A stretch of DNA of 64,000 bases from Parapedobacter deserti (GCF_042646065.1 NZ_JBHRTA010000022.1:214765-278764), one strand, 5' to 3'. Shown: positions 8,762 to 18,310, numbered from the stretch's first letter. Translations and numbers: made by a program. The notes: a model not told the origin generated them from the sequence alone.

Positions 8762-9175
8762 TCAGTGGTTTCCCCCAATCAGTACACCGGGCTTGTTCAG
8801 CACGGGTATTTTGATCAGGTTTTCGTCAACAATGCTTTCGGGAAGGAAAATATATTTTTTGTCATAAATTGTCCCGTCGATATAATAACTCAACCAATAT
8901 TCATTCGTCAGCCCGAACACCTGTTCGTCAATTGCTTCAATTTTTGCATAATCAAGCGAATCAATATCCCCGATGAAATGCCGCAAGATCGACGTTTTCA
9001 CTTCCTTTTCGTCCTTGATGCCATAGCCTTTTGAGCTGACCATCACATTTTTTAACTGCTCTTCTTTCTCATTGATGAGGTAAACATTCCACACCTTTCC
9101 CGACGGTGAATCGCTTTCCAGCACTACCGCTATATAAACATCCTGGACAATATTTTCTGGTAGATCCTTCTTCAT
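8762..9175 (-). CDS. Conserved hypothetical protein between topA and cmk
   Basis: I take the start at the ATG at 9175, giving 137 residues beginning MKKDLPENIVQDVYIAVVLE. The longer frame back to 9283 would overlap the end of topA. No signal peptide or membrane segment. The sequence is acidic with alternating hydrophobic strands (VWNVYLINEKEEQLKNVMVSSKGYG; YWLSYYIDGTIYDKKYIFLP), suggesting a small all-beta or alpha/beta cytoplasmic protein. No catalytic motif is recognised. Tight packing with topA upstream and cmk downstream suggests one operon, but gives no function. Confidence 0.75.
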   Translation of the reverse strand: MKKDLPENIVQDVYIAVVLESDSPSGKVWNVYLINEKEEQLKNVMVSSKGYGIKDEKEVKTSILRHFIGDIDSLDYAKIEAIDEQVFGLTNEYWLSYYIDGTIYDKKYIFLPESIVDENLIKIPVLNKPGVLIGGNH

Positions 9176-9221
9176 TTTTTTCCGGCTTAAGCATTTGGTT
9201 CCTTCGTTGTTGTGCTGGTCG

Positions 9222-11546
9222 CTATGCCTTCTTCCCCCTTTTCTTAGGCTTTTTGTCATCAGCTTCCGCCCACTTGAGTACATCTGCGTACGCGATGTTT
9301 TCCACGTCAGCTCCCTTGGGTATTTTTATATTCTGTTTCCCGAAGCGGATGAACGGCCCCCACCGTCCGTTCTCAATGCGCGCTTCCGGGTTTTCCTCGA
9401 ACACTCTGATTATTTTCTCACTGTCCCGCTGCCGCTTGTCTTTAATGATCTGAATAGCTGAGTCCGTTGTCACATCGTGCGGATCAACGCCTTTCGGCAA
9501 TGAATAGAACGAATTGTCGTGGCGGATATAAGGTCCGAAGCGGCCAATGGCCACGGTCATCTCCTTGTCCTCGAATTCACCGACCTTTTTAGGAAGCTTG
9601 AATAACTCAAGTGCTTCCTCGAAGGTAATGGTCTCGATCATTTGTCCGGGCCGCAAACTAGCAAACCGCGGTTTTTCCTCGTCATCAGCCGATCCGATCT
9701 GCACCATGGGGCCGAACCGGCCAATACGCACGCTTACCCGCTTGCCGGTTTCCGGATCCATCCCCAGTTCGCGTTCGTTTGTTGCACGGTCGGCATGCTT
9801 GATGGTGCTTTCCACCTCAGTATGAAACGGACCATAAAAGCTATGGAGCATATCCGTCCACTCTTTCATCCCCTGTGCGATTTCATCAAACTCCTTTTCG
9901 ACTTTAGCGGTGAAGTTGAAATCGACAATGCCTTTAAAGTGCTCAACGAGAAAATCATTTACCACGACACCGATGTCGGTGGGAAATAACTTTGATTTTT
10001 CTGCTCCGGTGATTTCTGTTTTGCCAGAAGTCGACACCCGCCCATCCGTCAGCTCAAGAACACGGTAGTCCCTCGGCTTTCCGTCACGGTCCTCTTTCAC
10101 GGCATAGCCGCGGTTTTGGATGGTTGATATCGTAGGCGCGTAGGTAGACGGGCGACCGATACCCAGCTCCTCTAGCTTTTTAACGAGGCTCGCCTCCGTG
10201 TAGCGGGCCGGAGGCCGGGAGAAACGCTCGGTGGCCGTCATTGATCTGAGTTCCACCTGCTGGTGCTGTTGCAACGGCGGCAACAGCGTATTGTCCGCGT
10301 TGTCATCGATATTCGGTTCCTGATCATCATCCGTAGACTCGAAATAAACCTTAAGGAACCCATCAAACCGCATGATTTCGCCATTAGCGACCAGCTCTTC
10401 TTTCCGCGTAGATATGCCGATTTTGGCTGTGGTTTTTTCAAACTCCGCCTCACTCATCTGCGAGGCGATAGACCGCTTCCAGATCAACTCGTATAACCGC
10501 TTTTCCGCATTATCTCCATCGATTGTATGCCTATCGAAGTACGTGGGTCTGATCGCTTCGTGTGCCTCCTGGGCACCGGCCGATTTTGTCCGGTACTGAC
10601 GGCGCTTATGATATTTCTCGCCATAAGCCGATTTAATTTCCTGTTCGGCACCCTGCAGGGCTGTATCGCTCAGGTTGACAGAATCGGTACGCATATACGT
10701 GATGCGTCCCGCTTCGTACAGGCGTTGTGCCACCGACATGGTGCGGGCCACAGAGAAGCCGAGTTTACGGCTTGCCTCCTGCTGCAGCGTAGAGGTTGTA
10801 AACGGTGCTGCGGGATTGCGCTTCGACGGCTTGGTCTCCAAACTGTTGATCATAAAGGTCGCCTCTGCACATGCCGCCAAAAAACGCTCCGCCTCCTCAA
10901 CTTCAGAAAACCGCTGAGGCAGCTCCGCCTTGAACGACTCTTTTAAATTACCCGTATGGAAGACAGCCACAATCTTAAATGCCGCCTCAGGTTTGAACCG
11001 GTTGATTTCCCGTTCGCGCTCTACAATCAGGCGCACGGCGACAGACTGCACACGCCCGGCAGAAAGTGAAGGTTTGACCTTCTTCCACAGTACAGGGGAA
11101 AGCTCGAACCCGACCAACCTATCGAGCACCCGTCGCGCCTGTTGCGCATTCACCAGGTTGAAATCGATTCCCCTTGGCGATTCGATTGCTTTCAGAATGG
11201 CAGGCTTGGTAATTTCATGGAAAACAATCCGTTTGGTTTTATCATCACGTAGTCCCAGGGTTTCATACAGGTGCCATGAGATGGCTTCTCCCTCCCGGTC
11301 CTCGTCAGACGCCAGCCATACGGTTTCCGCTTCTTTAGCTAATTTCTTTAATTCACTGACTACCGCCTTTTTATCGGCAGGAACCTCATATTTTTGTTTA
11401 AAATTATCGTTGACATCGATCGCGTCGTCGGTCTTCACCAAGTCACGGATATGGCCGTAGCTCGATTTGACCAGAAAGTCCTTTCCCAAGTACCCCTCTA
11501 TGGTCTTCGCTTTCGCCGGTGACTCTACTATCAGTAAATTTTTCAT
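9222..11546 (-). CDS. topA: DNA topoisomerase I
   Basis: Type IA topoisomerase that relaxes negative supercoils. The 774-residue protein starts with the TOPRIM domain (NLLIVESPAKAKTIEGYLG; acidic triad in SDEDREGEAISWHL). It carries the active-site tyrosine in GRITYMRTDSVNLS and the HEAIRPT motif. Instead of cysteine zinc fingers the C-terminus has three topoisomerase C-terminal repeats with GRFGP or GRWGP cores (IGRFGPMVQIG, IGRFGPYIRHD, GRWGPFIRFG), followed by a basic tail (KKPKKRGKKA). ATG start; the 5' side is the 342-bp gap before the ubiA gene. Confidence 0.97.
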   Translation of the reverse strand: MKNLLIVESPAKAKTIEGYLGKDFLVKSSYGHIRDLVKTDDAIDVNDNFKQKYEVPADKKAVVSELKKLAKEAETVWLASDEDREGEAISWHLYETLGLRDDKTKRIVFHEITKPAILKAIESPRGIDFNLVNAQQARRVLDRLVGFELSPVLWKKVKPSLSAGRVQSVAVRLIVEREREINRFKPEAAFKIVAVFHTGNLKESFKAELPQRFSEVEEAERFLAACAEATFMINSLETKPSKRNPAAPFTTSTLQQEASRKLGFSVARTMSVAQRLYEAGRITYMRTDSVNLSDTALQGAEQEIKSAYGEKYHKRRQYRTKSAGAQEAHEAIRPTYFDRHTIDGDNAEKRLYELIWKRSIASQMSEAEFEKTTAKIGISTRKEELVANGEIMRFDGFLKVYFESTDDDQEPNIDDNADNTLLPPLQQHQQVELRSMTATERFSRPPARYTEASLVKKLEELGIGRPSTYAPTISTIQNRGYAVKEDRDGKPRDYRVLELTDGRVSTSGKTEITGAEKSKLFPTDIGVVVNDFLVEHFKGIVDFNFTAKVEKEFDEIAQGMKEWTDMLHSFYGPFHTEVESTIKHADRATNERELGMDPETGKRVSVRIGRFGPMVQIGSADDEEKPRFASLRPGQMIETITFEEALELFKLPKKVGEFEDKEMTVAIGRFGPYIRHDNSFYSLPKGVDPHDVTTDSAIQIIKDKRQRDSEKIIRVFEENPEARIENGRWGPFIRFGKQNIKIPKGADVENIAYADVLKWAEADDKKPKKRGKKA

Positions 11547-11828
11547 TCGAATAACTAGTTTCTTAATGGCAATGAAGCTTGCACAATTTTTTGTTCTTAT
11601 TTGTCCTCAGTGGTGCCAAAGAGGTCGCTGCGCCAGATTTCATCCTGTTGTGTGTGGCAATTTATGCAAGTTTCATCTATATCATTTGCTTTTCAACGGC
11701 GATGAAGCTTGTATGAGTTAATGATATTTTTTGCGGATAGCAACTCATGCAGGTTCGCCATTGATTTCAGATTTCTGCAAATAAAGGGATTTATTCAGGG
11801 AATGGCAAAACGTTTTTTGTAAAAGTCT
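11547..11828. repeat. Intergenic region before topA with three related motifs
   Basis: No gene is seen in the gap. GGCAATGAAGCTTG (11568-11581) and GGCGATGAAGCTTG (11698-11711) are near-identical direct copies. A third copy lies inverted at about 11665-11677 (TGCAAGTTTCATC), able to pair with the 11701 copy. They could be regulator sites for topA, for example a supercoiling-linked control, but no consensus promoter is evident. Confidence 0.4.
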
Positions 11829-11859
11829 AAAAGTCCGGAGCCTAAAGTCAGGCTTCGGA
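11829..11859 (-). terminator. Terminator of the ysxC-ubiA unit
   Basis: Minus strand: TCCGAAGCCT, loop GACTTT, AGGCTCCGGA (nine of ten pairs), followed by CTTTT. It lies about 30 bp after the ubiA-family stop codon. Confidence 0.65.
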
Positions 11860-11888
11860 AACCATGTCTTCCGGCACCATACTCGGTG

Positions 11889-12740
11889 TTAAAAAAACAT
11901 GTCTAACAAAAAAAAGCAGGCGAACACCACGGAGGCAACACCGTTTGTCGTCATAAAAGCACGGTCTACCCTACTCAAATCCGAGGGGCTGACGATCCGG
12001 TGCTGGTAGATCAGCAAGGCACAGTAAAAAGCCACACCTGCGATATAATACAACCCCAGCGGAATAAAGAACATGGGCAACACAACGAAGACGGCGGAGA
12101 GGACGTGGAGGGCCTCTGATACCTTCAGCGCCCGCTGCCCCCCCAGCCAAGCCGGTATGGAACTGAGGTTGTGTTCGCGGTCAAACGCTTCATCCTGCAA
12201 TGCATAGATGATGTCAAAACCACTCACCCAACACAATACAGCGAGCGAATAGAAAATGGGCACGGCATCAAATGTACCGGTGACCACCAAGTAGGCTCCA
12301 ATTGGGGCCAAGCCAAGTCCCAGCCCCAGCACCAAATGGCATAGCGGCGTAAACCTTTTCATATAGCTGTATCCCAGCACCACGGCAAGGGCAACGGGAG
12401 CGAGATAGAAACAAATTGCGTTGATAAACCAGGTAGCCGTGATAAAAAGCACACAGTTTACGATCGTAAACACCAACGCCTGCTTCGGACTTACCCGCCC
12501 GGCCGGAATATCGCGCAGGGCGGTCCGTGGATTAGCCGCATCGATATCGCGGTCGAGGTAACGGTTGAACGCCATGGCCGCATTGCGGGCAAACACCATA
12601 CAAGCCAGCATAAGGCCAAGCTTAAGCCAATCAAATCCATGCGTCGTGGTGTTTACGGCAAGAAAGAAGCCGATGATGGCAAACGGCAAAGCAAAAACGC
12701 TATGGGCGAACAATACAAGTGAAAAATATTTCTTCATCAT
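11889..12740 (-). CDS. UbiA-family prenyltransferase
   Basis: A 283-residue membrane protein with about eight to nine hydrophobic segments. It carries the two Asp-rich prenyl-diphosphate sites of the UbiA superfamily: NRYLDRDIDAANPRT (residues 60-75) and YALQDEAFDREHNLSS. Proteins of this type attach a polyprenyl chain to an aromatic ring; in this group the quinone made is menaquinone. Whether it acts on a 4-hydroxybenzoate-like or a futalosine-pathway substrate cannot be decided here. It follows ysxC with a 5-bp gap and ends at a terminator. Confidence 0.85.
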   Translation of the reverse strand: MMKKYFSLVLFAHSVFALPFAIIGFFLAVNTTTHGFDWLKLGLMLACMVFARNAAMAFNRYLDRDIDAANPRTALRDIPAGRVSPKQALVFTIVNCVLFITATWFINAICFYLAPVALAVVLGYSYMKRFTPLCHLVLGLGLGLAPIGAYLVVTGTFDAVPIFYSLAVLCWVSGFDIIYALQDEAFDREHNLSSIPAWLGGQRALKVSEALHVLSAVFVVLPMFFIPLGLYYIAGVAFYCALLIYQHRIVSPSDLSRVDRAFMTTNGVASVVFACFFLLDMFF

Positions 12741-12745
12741 GGGTT

Positions 12746-13366
12746 TTACCGATCTGTCAATTCCGGTTGCTGAAAGTTGCTGTTGATTTCGTCAATCGTC
12801 GCCAACACCTGCTCACAGCCCAGTTGGGTTTCAGCAGAGGTAAGGAAATGCGGGGGTGTTTCTTCAAACCATTGCAGCAAGGCACTCCGGAATTTATCGA
12901 TGTTGGCTTTCGATTTGAGCTGCGACTGCTTGTCCGCCTTGGTAAATACCAGCATAAACGGAATCCCTTTTTCTCCCAGCCAGCGACAGAAGTCCAGGTC
13001 GATCCGCTGCGGTTCAAGGCGACTGTCAATCAGCACGAACACACATTGCAGGTTTTCGCGCGTCAATAGGTATTTGCGGATAAATTTTTCCCAGGCGGCG
13101 CGGTTACTTTTGGACGTTTTGGCAAATCCGTACCCGGGCAAGTCAACGAGATACCAGGTATCGTTGATCAGAAAATGATTGATCAGCTGCGTTTTTCCTG
13201 GCGTCTGCGAGGTTTTGGCTAAATGGCGGTTTCCGGTAAGAGCATTGATCAGCGAAGATTTGCCCACGTTGGACCGGCCGATGAAGGCGTACTCCGGAAG
13301 ATTGGCAGAAGGCAATTTGTCCACCCGGGTGTTGCTGGTTATGAATATCGCCGATTTGATGACCAT
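12746..13366 (-). CDS. ysxC: Ribosome biogenesis GTPase YsxC/EngB
   Basis: A small GTPase needed for large-subunit assembly. The 206-residue protein has G1 GRSNVGKSSLINALTG (near residue 30), the G2 region TPGKTQLINHF, G3 DLPGYGFAKTSK, G4 FTKADKQS and G5 TSAE. Length and order are typical. It is the first gene of a two-gene unit with the prenyltransferase. Its 5' side faces the divergent asparaginase gene across about 116 bp. Confidence 0.95.
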   Translation of the reverse strand: MVIKSAIFITSNTRVDKLPSANLPEYAFIGRSNVGKSSLINALTGNRHLAKTSQTPGKTQLINHFLINDTWYLVDLPGYGFAKTSKSNRAAWEKFIRKYLLTRENLQCVFVLIDSRLEPQRIDLDFCRWLGEKGIPFMLVFTKADKQSQLKSKANIDKFRSALLQWFEETPPHFLTSAETQLGCEQVLATIDEINSNFQQPELTDR

Positions 13367-13482
13367 GACGCAAAGGTAAACAATCTTCTACATAGTAGAC
13401 CACCATTCAGGATAATGGACCGATACGTGGTTTCATTGAAACATAAAAATCTGTATTTTGGCGCCAACAAAATCCATTAACG

Positions 13483-14502
13483 ATGAACGTACTTCGCAGG
13501 TTGTCTTTTTGTCTGTTTCTCCTACTCCTGTTCGCCACCGTGTCAGCCCAGACACGCTACGTCATGGTCATTCACGGCGGGGCCGGCACGATCCTGCCGC
13601 AGCGCATGACTTCCGGCCAGGAACAGGCCTTTAAGGACGCGCTTACCAACGCCCTTAAGGCAGGGTACGCTGCGCTCCACGCCGGCAAGAGCAGCTTAGA
13701 CGCTGTCGAAGCGGCCATCGTGGTGATGGAAGACAGTCCGCTGTTCAACGCGGGCAAAGGTGCCGTCTTCACTCATGACGGCAAGAATGAGCTTGATGCC
13801 TCGATCATGTGGGGCCCCAATCGGTCGGCCGGTGCAGTTGCGGGTGTAACAACCATCCGGAACCCCATCAGAGCGGCCCGGGCGGTGATGGAGCAGTCAG
13901 GACATGTGATGTTGACCGGGAATGGTGCAGAGACATTTGCGCACGCCATGGGGCTTGAAATTGTAGCCCCGGGTTATTTCCGTACCGAAGATCGTTGGAA
14001 GGCGTTGCAACGCGTACTGAAACAGGATTCGCTGAAGGTGGAACTCGATCACGATGGCGGGTTTTCCGGCAGCACCGGAAGCGATCGCGATTATAAATAC
14101 GGTACCGTGGGAGCTGTTGCCCTCGACCAAACAGGCAATCTAGCCGCCGGCACGTCTACCGGTGGGATGACAAACAAGCGATACGGACGCGTGGGAGATG
14201 CGCCCATTATCGGCGCGGGCACGTATGCCAATGAACGCGTTGCCGTCTCCTGCACAGGCTGGGGTGAGTTTTTTATCCGTGGCATCGCAGCATATGACGT
14301 GGCCGCCCAAATGGCGTACAGTAAGCTATCAGTCGCTGAGGCTGCATCAAAAGTGATAGACAAAATCGGAGAAATGGGCGGTGATGGCGGGATGATCGCA
14401 TTAGATAACGAGGGAAATATTGCCATGCCGTTCAATACCGCCGGCATGTACCGCGGTGCCGTGACCGAGTCAGGCGAAATCGAAGTTGCCATATACAAAT
14501 GA
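13483..14502 (+). CDS. Isoaspartyl peptidase / type III L-asparaginase, exported
   Basis: Ntn-hydrolase of the plant-type asparaginase family: cleaves L-asparagine and beta-aspartyl dipeptides after autocleavage into two subunits. The 339-residue precursor has a signal peptide (residues 1-22, ending VSAQ), IHGGAGTI near residue 30, and the predicted self-cleavage site before Thr208 in KYGTVGAVALD. The substrate-site GTSTGGMTNKRYGRVGDAPIIGAGTYA follows. Probably periplasmic. It overlaps the next gene by four bases (ATGA), so the two are translationally coupled. Confidence 0.93.
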   Translation: MNVLRRLSFCLFLLLLFATVSAQTRYVMVIHGGAGTILPQRMTSGQEQAFKDALTNALKAGYAALHAGKSSLDAVEAAIVVMEDSPLFNAGKGAVFTHDGKNELDASIMWGPNRSAGAVAGVTTIRNPIRAARAVMEQSGHVMLTGNGAETFAHAMGLEIVAPGYFRTEDRWKALQRVLKQDSLKVELDHDGGFSGSTGSDRDYKYGTVGAVALDQTGNLAAGTSTGGMTNKRYGRVGDAPIIGAGTYANERVAVSCTGWGEFFIRGIAAYDVAAQMAYSKLSVAEAASKVIDKIGEMGGDGGMIALDNEGNIAMPFNTAGMYRGAVTESGEIEVAIYK

Positions 14503-15116
14503 GCCGGATAACCTATTCAAGGGCGGGCCTACTCTGTTGGCTGCCATTAGCTGTGATGCTGCTCAGTGGGTGCCTCACCCGTCGGAATGCACTGCCTCCG
14601 GAAAGATCTCCTAAACCCCCGACGTACAAAAAGGCGCCAAAAGGCACCATTTACACCGACGCGACCTCGTCACCCAAAAACGTACGTGTGGCAGGTGGCA
14701 CTTTGCTTGACGGCTATGCTCAAGTGCTGGGTGTGCCCAGGGCCAAGCTCCAGAATCCGGCGCTGTATGCATACATCGACGACTGGATGGGTGTCCCGCA
14801 CCGTTCGGGAGGAACAGACCGGAGAGGGCTGGATTGCTCGGCATTCGTCGGCATGGTCATGCGCGATGTCTATGGAAAATCGCTGCCAAGGGTGTCAAGG
14901 GAAATGGCCGACCGCATCAAGCGCAAATATGAACGGCAACTACACGAAGGCGACCTCATTTTCTTCTCGTTTGGCCGCGGGCAAATCGACCATGTAGGCA
15001 TCTACCTGCATAACAATAAATTTGTCCATGTATCAACCAGCAAAGGGGTTATTATCAGCGACCTGCACGATTCTTGGTATTACAAGTACTTCAAACGGGC
15101 AGGGAGCGTCCAGTAA
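14499..15116 (+). CDS. NlpC/P60 family lipoprotein peptidase
   Basis: Cell-wall cysteine peptidase of family C40. The 205-residue protein has a lipoprotein signal (LLSGCLTRR; Cys25 would be lipidated). The catalytic domain has the Cys in GLDCSAFVGMVMRDVYG, the His in QIDHVGIYLHNNKF and the third polar residue, His, in FVHVSTSKGV. It likely cuts peptidoglycan stem peptides at the outer or inner envelope. The start overlaps the asparaginase stop, and the next gene follows 57 bp later. Confidence 0.92.
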   Translation: MSRITYSRAGLLCWLPLAVMLLSGCLTRRNALPPERSPKPPTYKKAPKGTIYTDATSSPKNVRVAGGTLLDGYAQVLGVPRAKLQNPALYAYIDDWMGVPHRSGGTDRRGLDCSAFVGMVMRDVYGKSLPRVSREMADRIKRKYERQLHEGDLIFFSFGRGQIDHVGIYLHNNKFVHVSTSKGVIISDLHDSWYYKYFKRAGSVQ

Positions 15117-15173
15117 GTAAATATTACGTTACTTACCGGTTTTCAAGGCATATATTTCGTTAACTTTACTGAT

Positions 15174-15662
15174 ATGAAAGCAGTGTGGATACTGGCAGTC
15201 GCGGTTGCCGTATGCTCGGCAAATGTCGCTGGGGCGCAGGACTCGGTACGACTGATCACGTTAGATCAGCTCGAAGATCGATTGGCAGGCGGCGGCGACA
15301 CCACATTCATCGTCAACCTCTGGGCTACCTGGTGCGCACCATGTGTCGCTGAAATGCCTCATTTTGAGGAATTACAGCAAAAATACGCCGCCAAACCATT
15401 GCGTGTACTTTTTGTTAGTTTAGATGCCAAGCAAGATCTCGGCGCGGTGATCAAATTCGTTGAACGTAAAGCACTGAAAGCAGAAGTGCTTTTGCTCAAC
15501 GAAAAAAACGAACAGTATTTTATCCCGAAAATCAGCGAAGAATGGTCTGGAGCCATCCCCGCGACGCTTTTCGTCAATACGGACAAGGGTATCCGGATAT
15601 TCAAAGCGCAGGAATTCAATTTTGAGCAACTCGAGCAAAATTATCTTTCAATTGTACAATAA
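15174..15662 (+). CDS. TlpA-like thioredoxin-fold protein, exported
   Basis: The 162-residue protein has a signal peptide (1-21, ending AGAQ) and a thioredoxin fold with the redox pair in WATWCAPCVAEMPHFEEL (Cys near residues 53 and 56). It would act in the periplasm as a thiol reductant or in cytochrome c maturation. A second thioredoxin-like gene follows after 12 bp, suggesting a redox pair. An imperfect -7-like TAACTTTA precedes the start. Confidence 0.9.
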   Translation: MKAVWILAVAVAVCSANVAGAQDSVRLITLDQLEDRLAGGGDTTFIVNLWATWCAPCVAEMPHFEELQQKYAAKPLRVLFVSLDAKQDLGAVIKFVERKALKAEVLLLNEKNEQYFIPKISEEWSGAIPATLFVNTDKGIRIFKAQEFNFEQLEQNYLSIVQ

Positions 15663-15674
15663 AAAAGTTAAACC

Positions 15675-16289
15675 ATGAAAGCGACTAATGTATTATGGGT
15701 AGGGTTGGCAATACTGCTGTCAGCCAATGCCCCTGTATCCGACAAAGGATACCAAATCGGTGATGTGGTGGAGGACTTCCGCCTGAAAAATGTAAACGGC
15801 GATTACGTTTCATTAGCAGATTATTCCGATGCAAAAGGATTCATTTTGATATTCACCTGCAATACCTGCCCCGTTGCTGTTGCTTACGAAGACCGGATCA
15901 TCGCGCTCGATCGGCAATACCGCCCACAAGGTTATCCGGTCATTGCCATCAATCCGAACGATGCTGGAGTGGAACCCCGCGAATCATACGAGCAGATGCA
16001 GCAGCGGGCGAAAGACAAAGGCTTTACCTTTCCGTACCTGCTTGACCCTGACCATATCGTAACGAAGCGGTTTGCGGCCACCCACACACCGCATACCTTC
16101 CTACTACAAAAAACAGATAAGGGCAATGTGCTCCAGTATATCGGCGCGATAGATAATGACAGCAGGAGCGGAAACCCAGACACCAAGTTTGTAGCCGATG
16201 CGATAGCAGCGCTGGAAGCGGGCCGTAAGCCGGATCCTGCTACGACCAAAGCCGTTGGCTGCACCATCAAATGGAAGCAGGGCGAGTGA
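15675..16289 (+). CDS. Redoxin / thioredoxin-like exported protein
   Basis: The 204-residue protein has a short signal peptide (residues 1-18) and a peroxiredoxin/AhpC-TSA-like fold: GYQIGDVVEDFRLKNVNGDY, then FTCNTCPVAVAYEDRI with a CNTC pair. The cis-proline region is HTPHTFLLQ. Proteins of this kind are annotated as redoxin-family proteins with uncertain substrates. It is co-directional with the TlpA-like gene upstream and overlaps the downstream P1 peptidase by 19 bp. Confidence 0.87.
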   Translation: MKATNVLWVGLAILLSANAPVSDKGYQIGDVVEDFRLKNVNGDYVSLADYSDAKGFILIFTCNTCPVAVAYEDRIIALDRQYRPQGYPVIAINPNDAGVEPRESYEQMQQRAKDKGFTFPYLLDPDHIVTKRFAATHTPHTFLLQKTDKGNVLQYIGAIDNDSRSGNPDTKFVADAIAALEAGRKPDPATTKAVGCTIKWKQGE

Positions 16290-17425
16290 TCAGGTGGTTC
16301 CTACCCATGGTGTTGACGCTGCTATGCACGGCGGCATCCACTACCCATGGACAAAGCAACCGACCCAGGGATCTGGGTATCCGCATAGGCGTGCTGCCTG
16401 TAGGTGCCGCCAACGCCATTACCGATGTGGCGGGAGTAAGTGTCGGGCATACCACGTTACAGATCGGTGACTCGGTAAGAACAGGTGTCACCGCGATCTT
16501 ACCCCATGGAGGAAACATATTTCAGGAAAAAGTCCCGGCCGCGGTATTTGCCGGAAACGGCTTCGGCAAACTGACCGGCAGCACCCAAATCCAAGAACTG
16601 GGTAATATTGAAACCCCTATAATCCTGACCAACACACTCAGCGTGCCTGTCGCGATGGATGCCTTAATCGACCACGTGCTGGCGCAGCCGGGCAATGAGC
16701 ATGTCCAGTCTGTCAATGCGGTGGTCGGGGAAACCAACGACGGATACCTGAATGACATACGTGGACGCCACATCACGAAGTCGGATGTGATCGCCGCCAT
16801 ACAACATGCAAAAGGCGGTATGCTCGAGGAAGGGAATGTTGGCGCTGGCACGGGTACGGTATGCTTCGGTTTCAAGGGTGGCATCGGTACCGCGTCACGT
16901 AAGCTGCCGGCACCATTGGGCGGTTATACGGTGGGCGTGTTGGTGCAGAGCAACTTCGGCGGGGTCTTACAGATCAACGGCGTACCTGTGGGGCAGCGGC
17001 TGAAGGAATACGCCTTCAGCGATCAATTGCTCAACAATGCAGATGGTTCATGCATGATTATTGTCGCAACAGACGCCCCCCTGGACAGCAGGAACCTGGA
17101 GCGCCTTGCCAAGCGCGCATTTATGGGCTTAGCCAAGACCGGGGGAATTGCGTCCAACGGAAGCGGTGATTATGTGATCGCCTTCTCCACGGCAACCCAG
17201 CTCCGGACAGCTCACCAATCCCAAACGCCTACCCATCAGGTGGAACTGCTCACCAACGACCAAATGTCTCCGGTTTTCATGGCAGCCATCGAGGCCACAG
17301 AAGAAGCCATCATCAACTCCCTGTTTGCGGCCGAGGCGATGGCAGGAAAAGGCAACAGGAAGGTTGAATCACTTCCGCTTGATCGTGTGCTGCCGTGGTT
17401 ACAGGCTGCGACCGATCCAAAATAG
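16271..17425 (+). CDS. P1 family (DmpA-type) aminopeptidase, exported
   Basis: Member of the DmpA/P1 Ntn-like peptidase family, which removes N-terminal residues including D-amino acids or beta-amino acids. The 384-residue protein has a signal segment (to about residue 27), TNTLSVPVAMDALIDHVL, VVGETNDGYLND and GNVGAGTGTVCFGFKGGIGT. The likely autocleavage site is Gly259-Ser260 in NADGSCMIIVATDAPL, where Ser becomes the nucleophile. It starts inside the preceding gene (19-bp overlap). With the asparaginase, the NlpC protein and the D-amino-acid transaminase nearby, the neighbourhood leans toward cell-wall peptide and D-amino-acid turnover (inference). Confidence 0.88.
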   Translation: MEAGRVIRWFLPMVLTLLCTAASTTHGQSNRPRDLGIRIGVLPVGAANAITDVAGVSVGHTTLQIGDSVRTGVTAILPHGGNIFQEKVPAAVFAGNGFGKLTGSTQIQELGNIETPIILTNTLSVPVAMDALIDHVLAQPGNEHVQSVNAVVGETNDGYLNDIRGRHITKSDVIAAIQHAKGGMLEEGNVGAGTGTVCFGFKGGIGTASRKLPAPLGGYTVGVLVQSNFGGVLQINGVPVGQRLKEYAFSDQLLNNADGSCMIIVATDAPLDSRNLERLAKRAFMGLAKTGGIASNGSGDYVIAFSTATQLRTAHQSQTPTHQVELLTNDQMSPVFMAAIEATEEAIINSLFAAEAMAGKGNRKVESLPLDRVLPWLQAATDPK

Positions 17426-17435
17426 CTTACCCGGG

Positions 17436-18290
17436 TCATAGGGAGTTGGTCTGCTTGATAAACGCTTCCTGTATGCGCCGCGTAACCGGACCTCGATCGG
17501 TGCTGACCACGGATTTCCGGCCGTTGATCCATATGCCGCCTATGGCAGTCACCTGCATGGTTGTACCGGTCAGGAAAGCCTCCTCGACACGTGGCAGGTC
17601 AGCCACCGCAAAGGCTTCCTCCCGCACGGGTATGCCGGTTTCCCGTGCGATTGAAATGACGATGTCGCGGGTAATCCCCGGGAGGATATGTTGGCCTTTG
17701 GGGTGGGTATATATCGTACCGTTATGCACTAAAAAAACAGAGGTATGCGAACCCTCAGTTATCCACCCCTCCCGTTCAAACACATTTTCTACGACACCGG
17801 CCTGGCGGGCCGCATTGTTTGCCAACACGTTCGCCATTAAGGATATGGATTTGATGTCGCAGCGGTGCCACCTCAGGTCGGGTGAAAGCACGACATCCAC
17901 CAGTTTCTTTTCAAACCCTTCAAAATTAAACGGGTATGCATACAACAACACCGTGGGTTCTACGCCTTCGGGAAAATAGTGTGTACGCGGCGCAACTCCG
18001 CGGGTTACTTGGATGTACACCAGGCCATCTGCACACTCAGCCCGCTCAACAGCCTCTTTCACTCGGTCCAATAGTCCATTCGCGGTGTAGTGTATACCGA
18101 CAGCATGGAGCCCCTCACGTAGGCGGCCGAGATGCGCTTCCATTGTAAATGGCTGGCGCCCGTAGACAGGAATAACCTCGTAGATACCGTCGCCCAGCAT
18201 GAATCCCCTATCAAAGACAGACACTGCGGCAGCCTGGCTTGGCAACCATTCTCCATTAAAAAATACTTCTTTCGGATACGTTTTGTTCAT
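17436..18290 (-). CDS. dat: D-amino-acid transaminase (class IV)
   Basis: PLP fold-type IV aminotransferase interconverting D-alanine and D-glutamate. The 284-residue protein has VFDRGFMLGDGIYEVIPVY (residues 25-43), the D-aminotransferase signature VYIQVTRGVAPRTHYFP and the catalytic Lys in CDIKSISLMANVLAN. EGWITEGSHTSVFLV and GITRDIVISIARETG follow. The RGVAPRTH segment favours a D-amino-acid over a branched-chain enzyme. It is convergent with the P1 peptidase gene, 10 bp apart. Confidence 0.88.
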   Translation of the reverse strand: MNKTYPKEVFFNGEWLPSQAAAVSVFDRGFMLGDGIYEVIPVYGRQPFTMEAHLGRLREGLHAVGIHYTANGLLDRVKEAVERAECADGLVYIQVTRGVAPRTHYFPEGVEPTVLLYAYPFNFEGFEKKLVDVVLSPDLRWHRCDIKSISLMANVLANNAARQAGVVENVFEREGWITEGSHTSVFLVHNGTIYTHPKGQHILPGITRDIVISIARETGIPVREEAFAVADLPRVEEAFLTGTTMQVTAIGGIWINGRKSVVSTDRGPVTRRIQEAFIKQTNSL

Positions 18291-18310
18291 TATGGAACGC
18301 GTTGATATTT

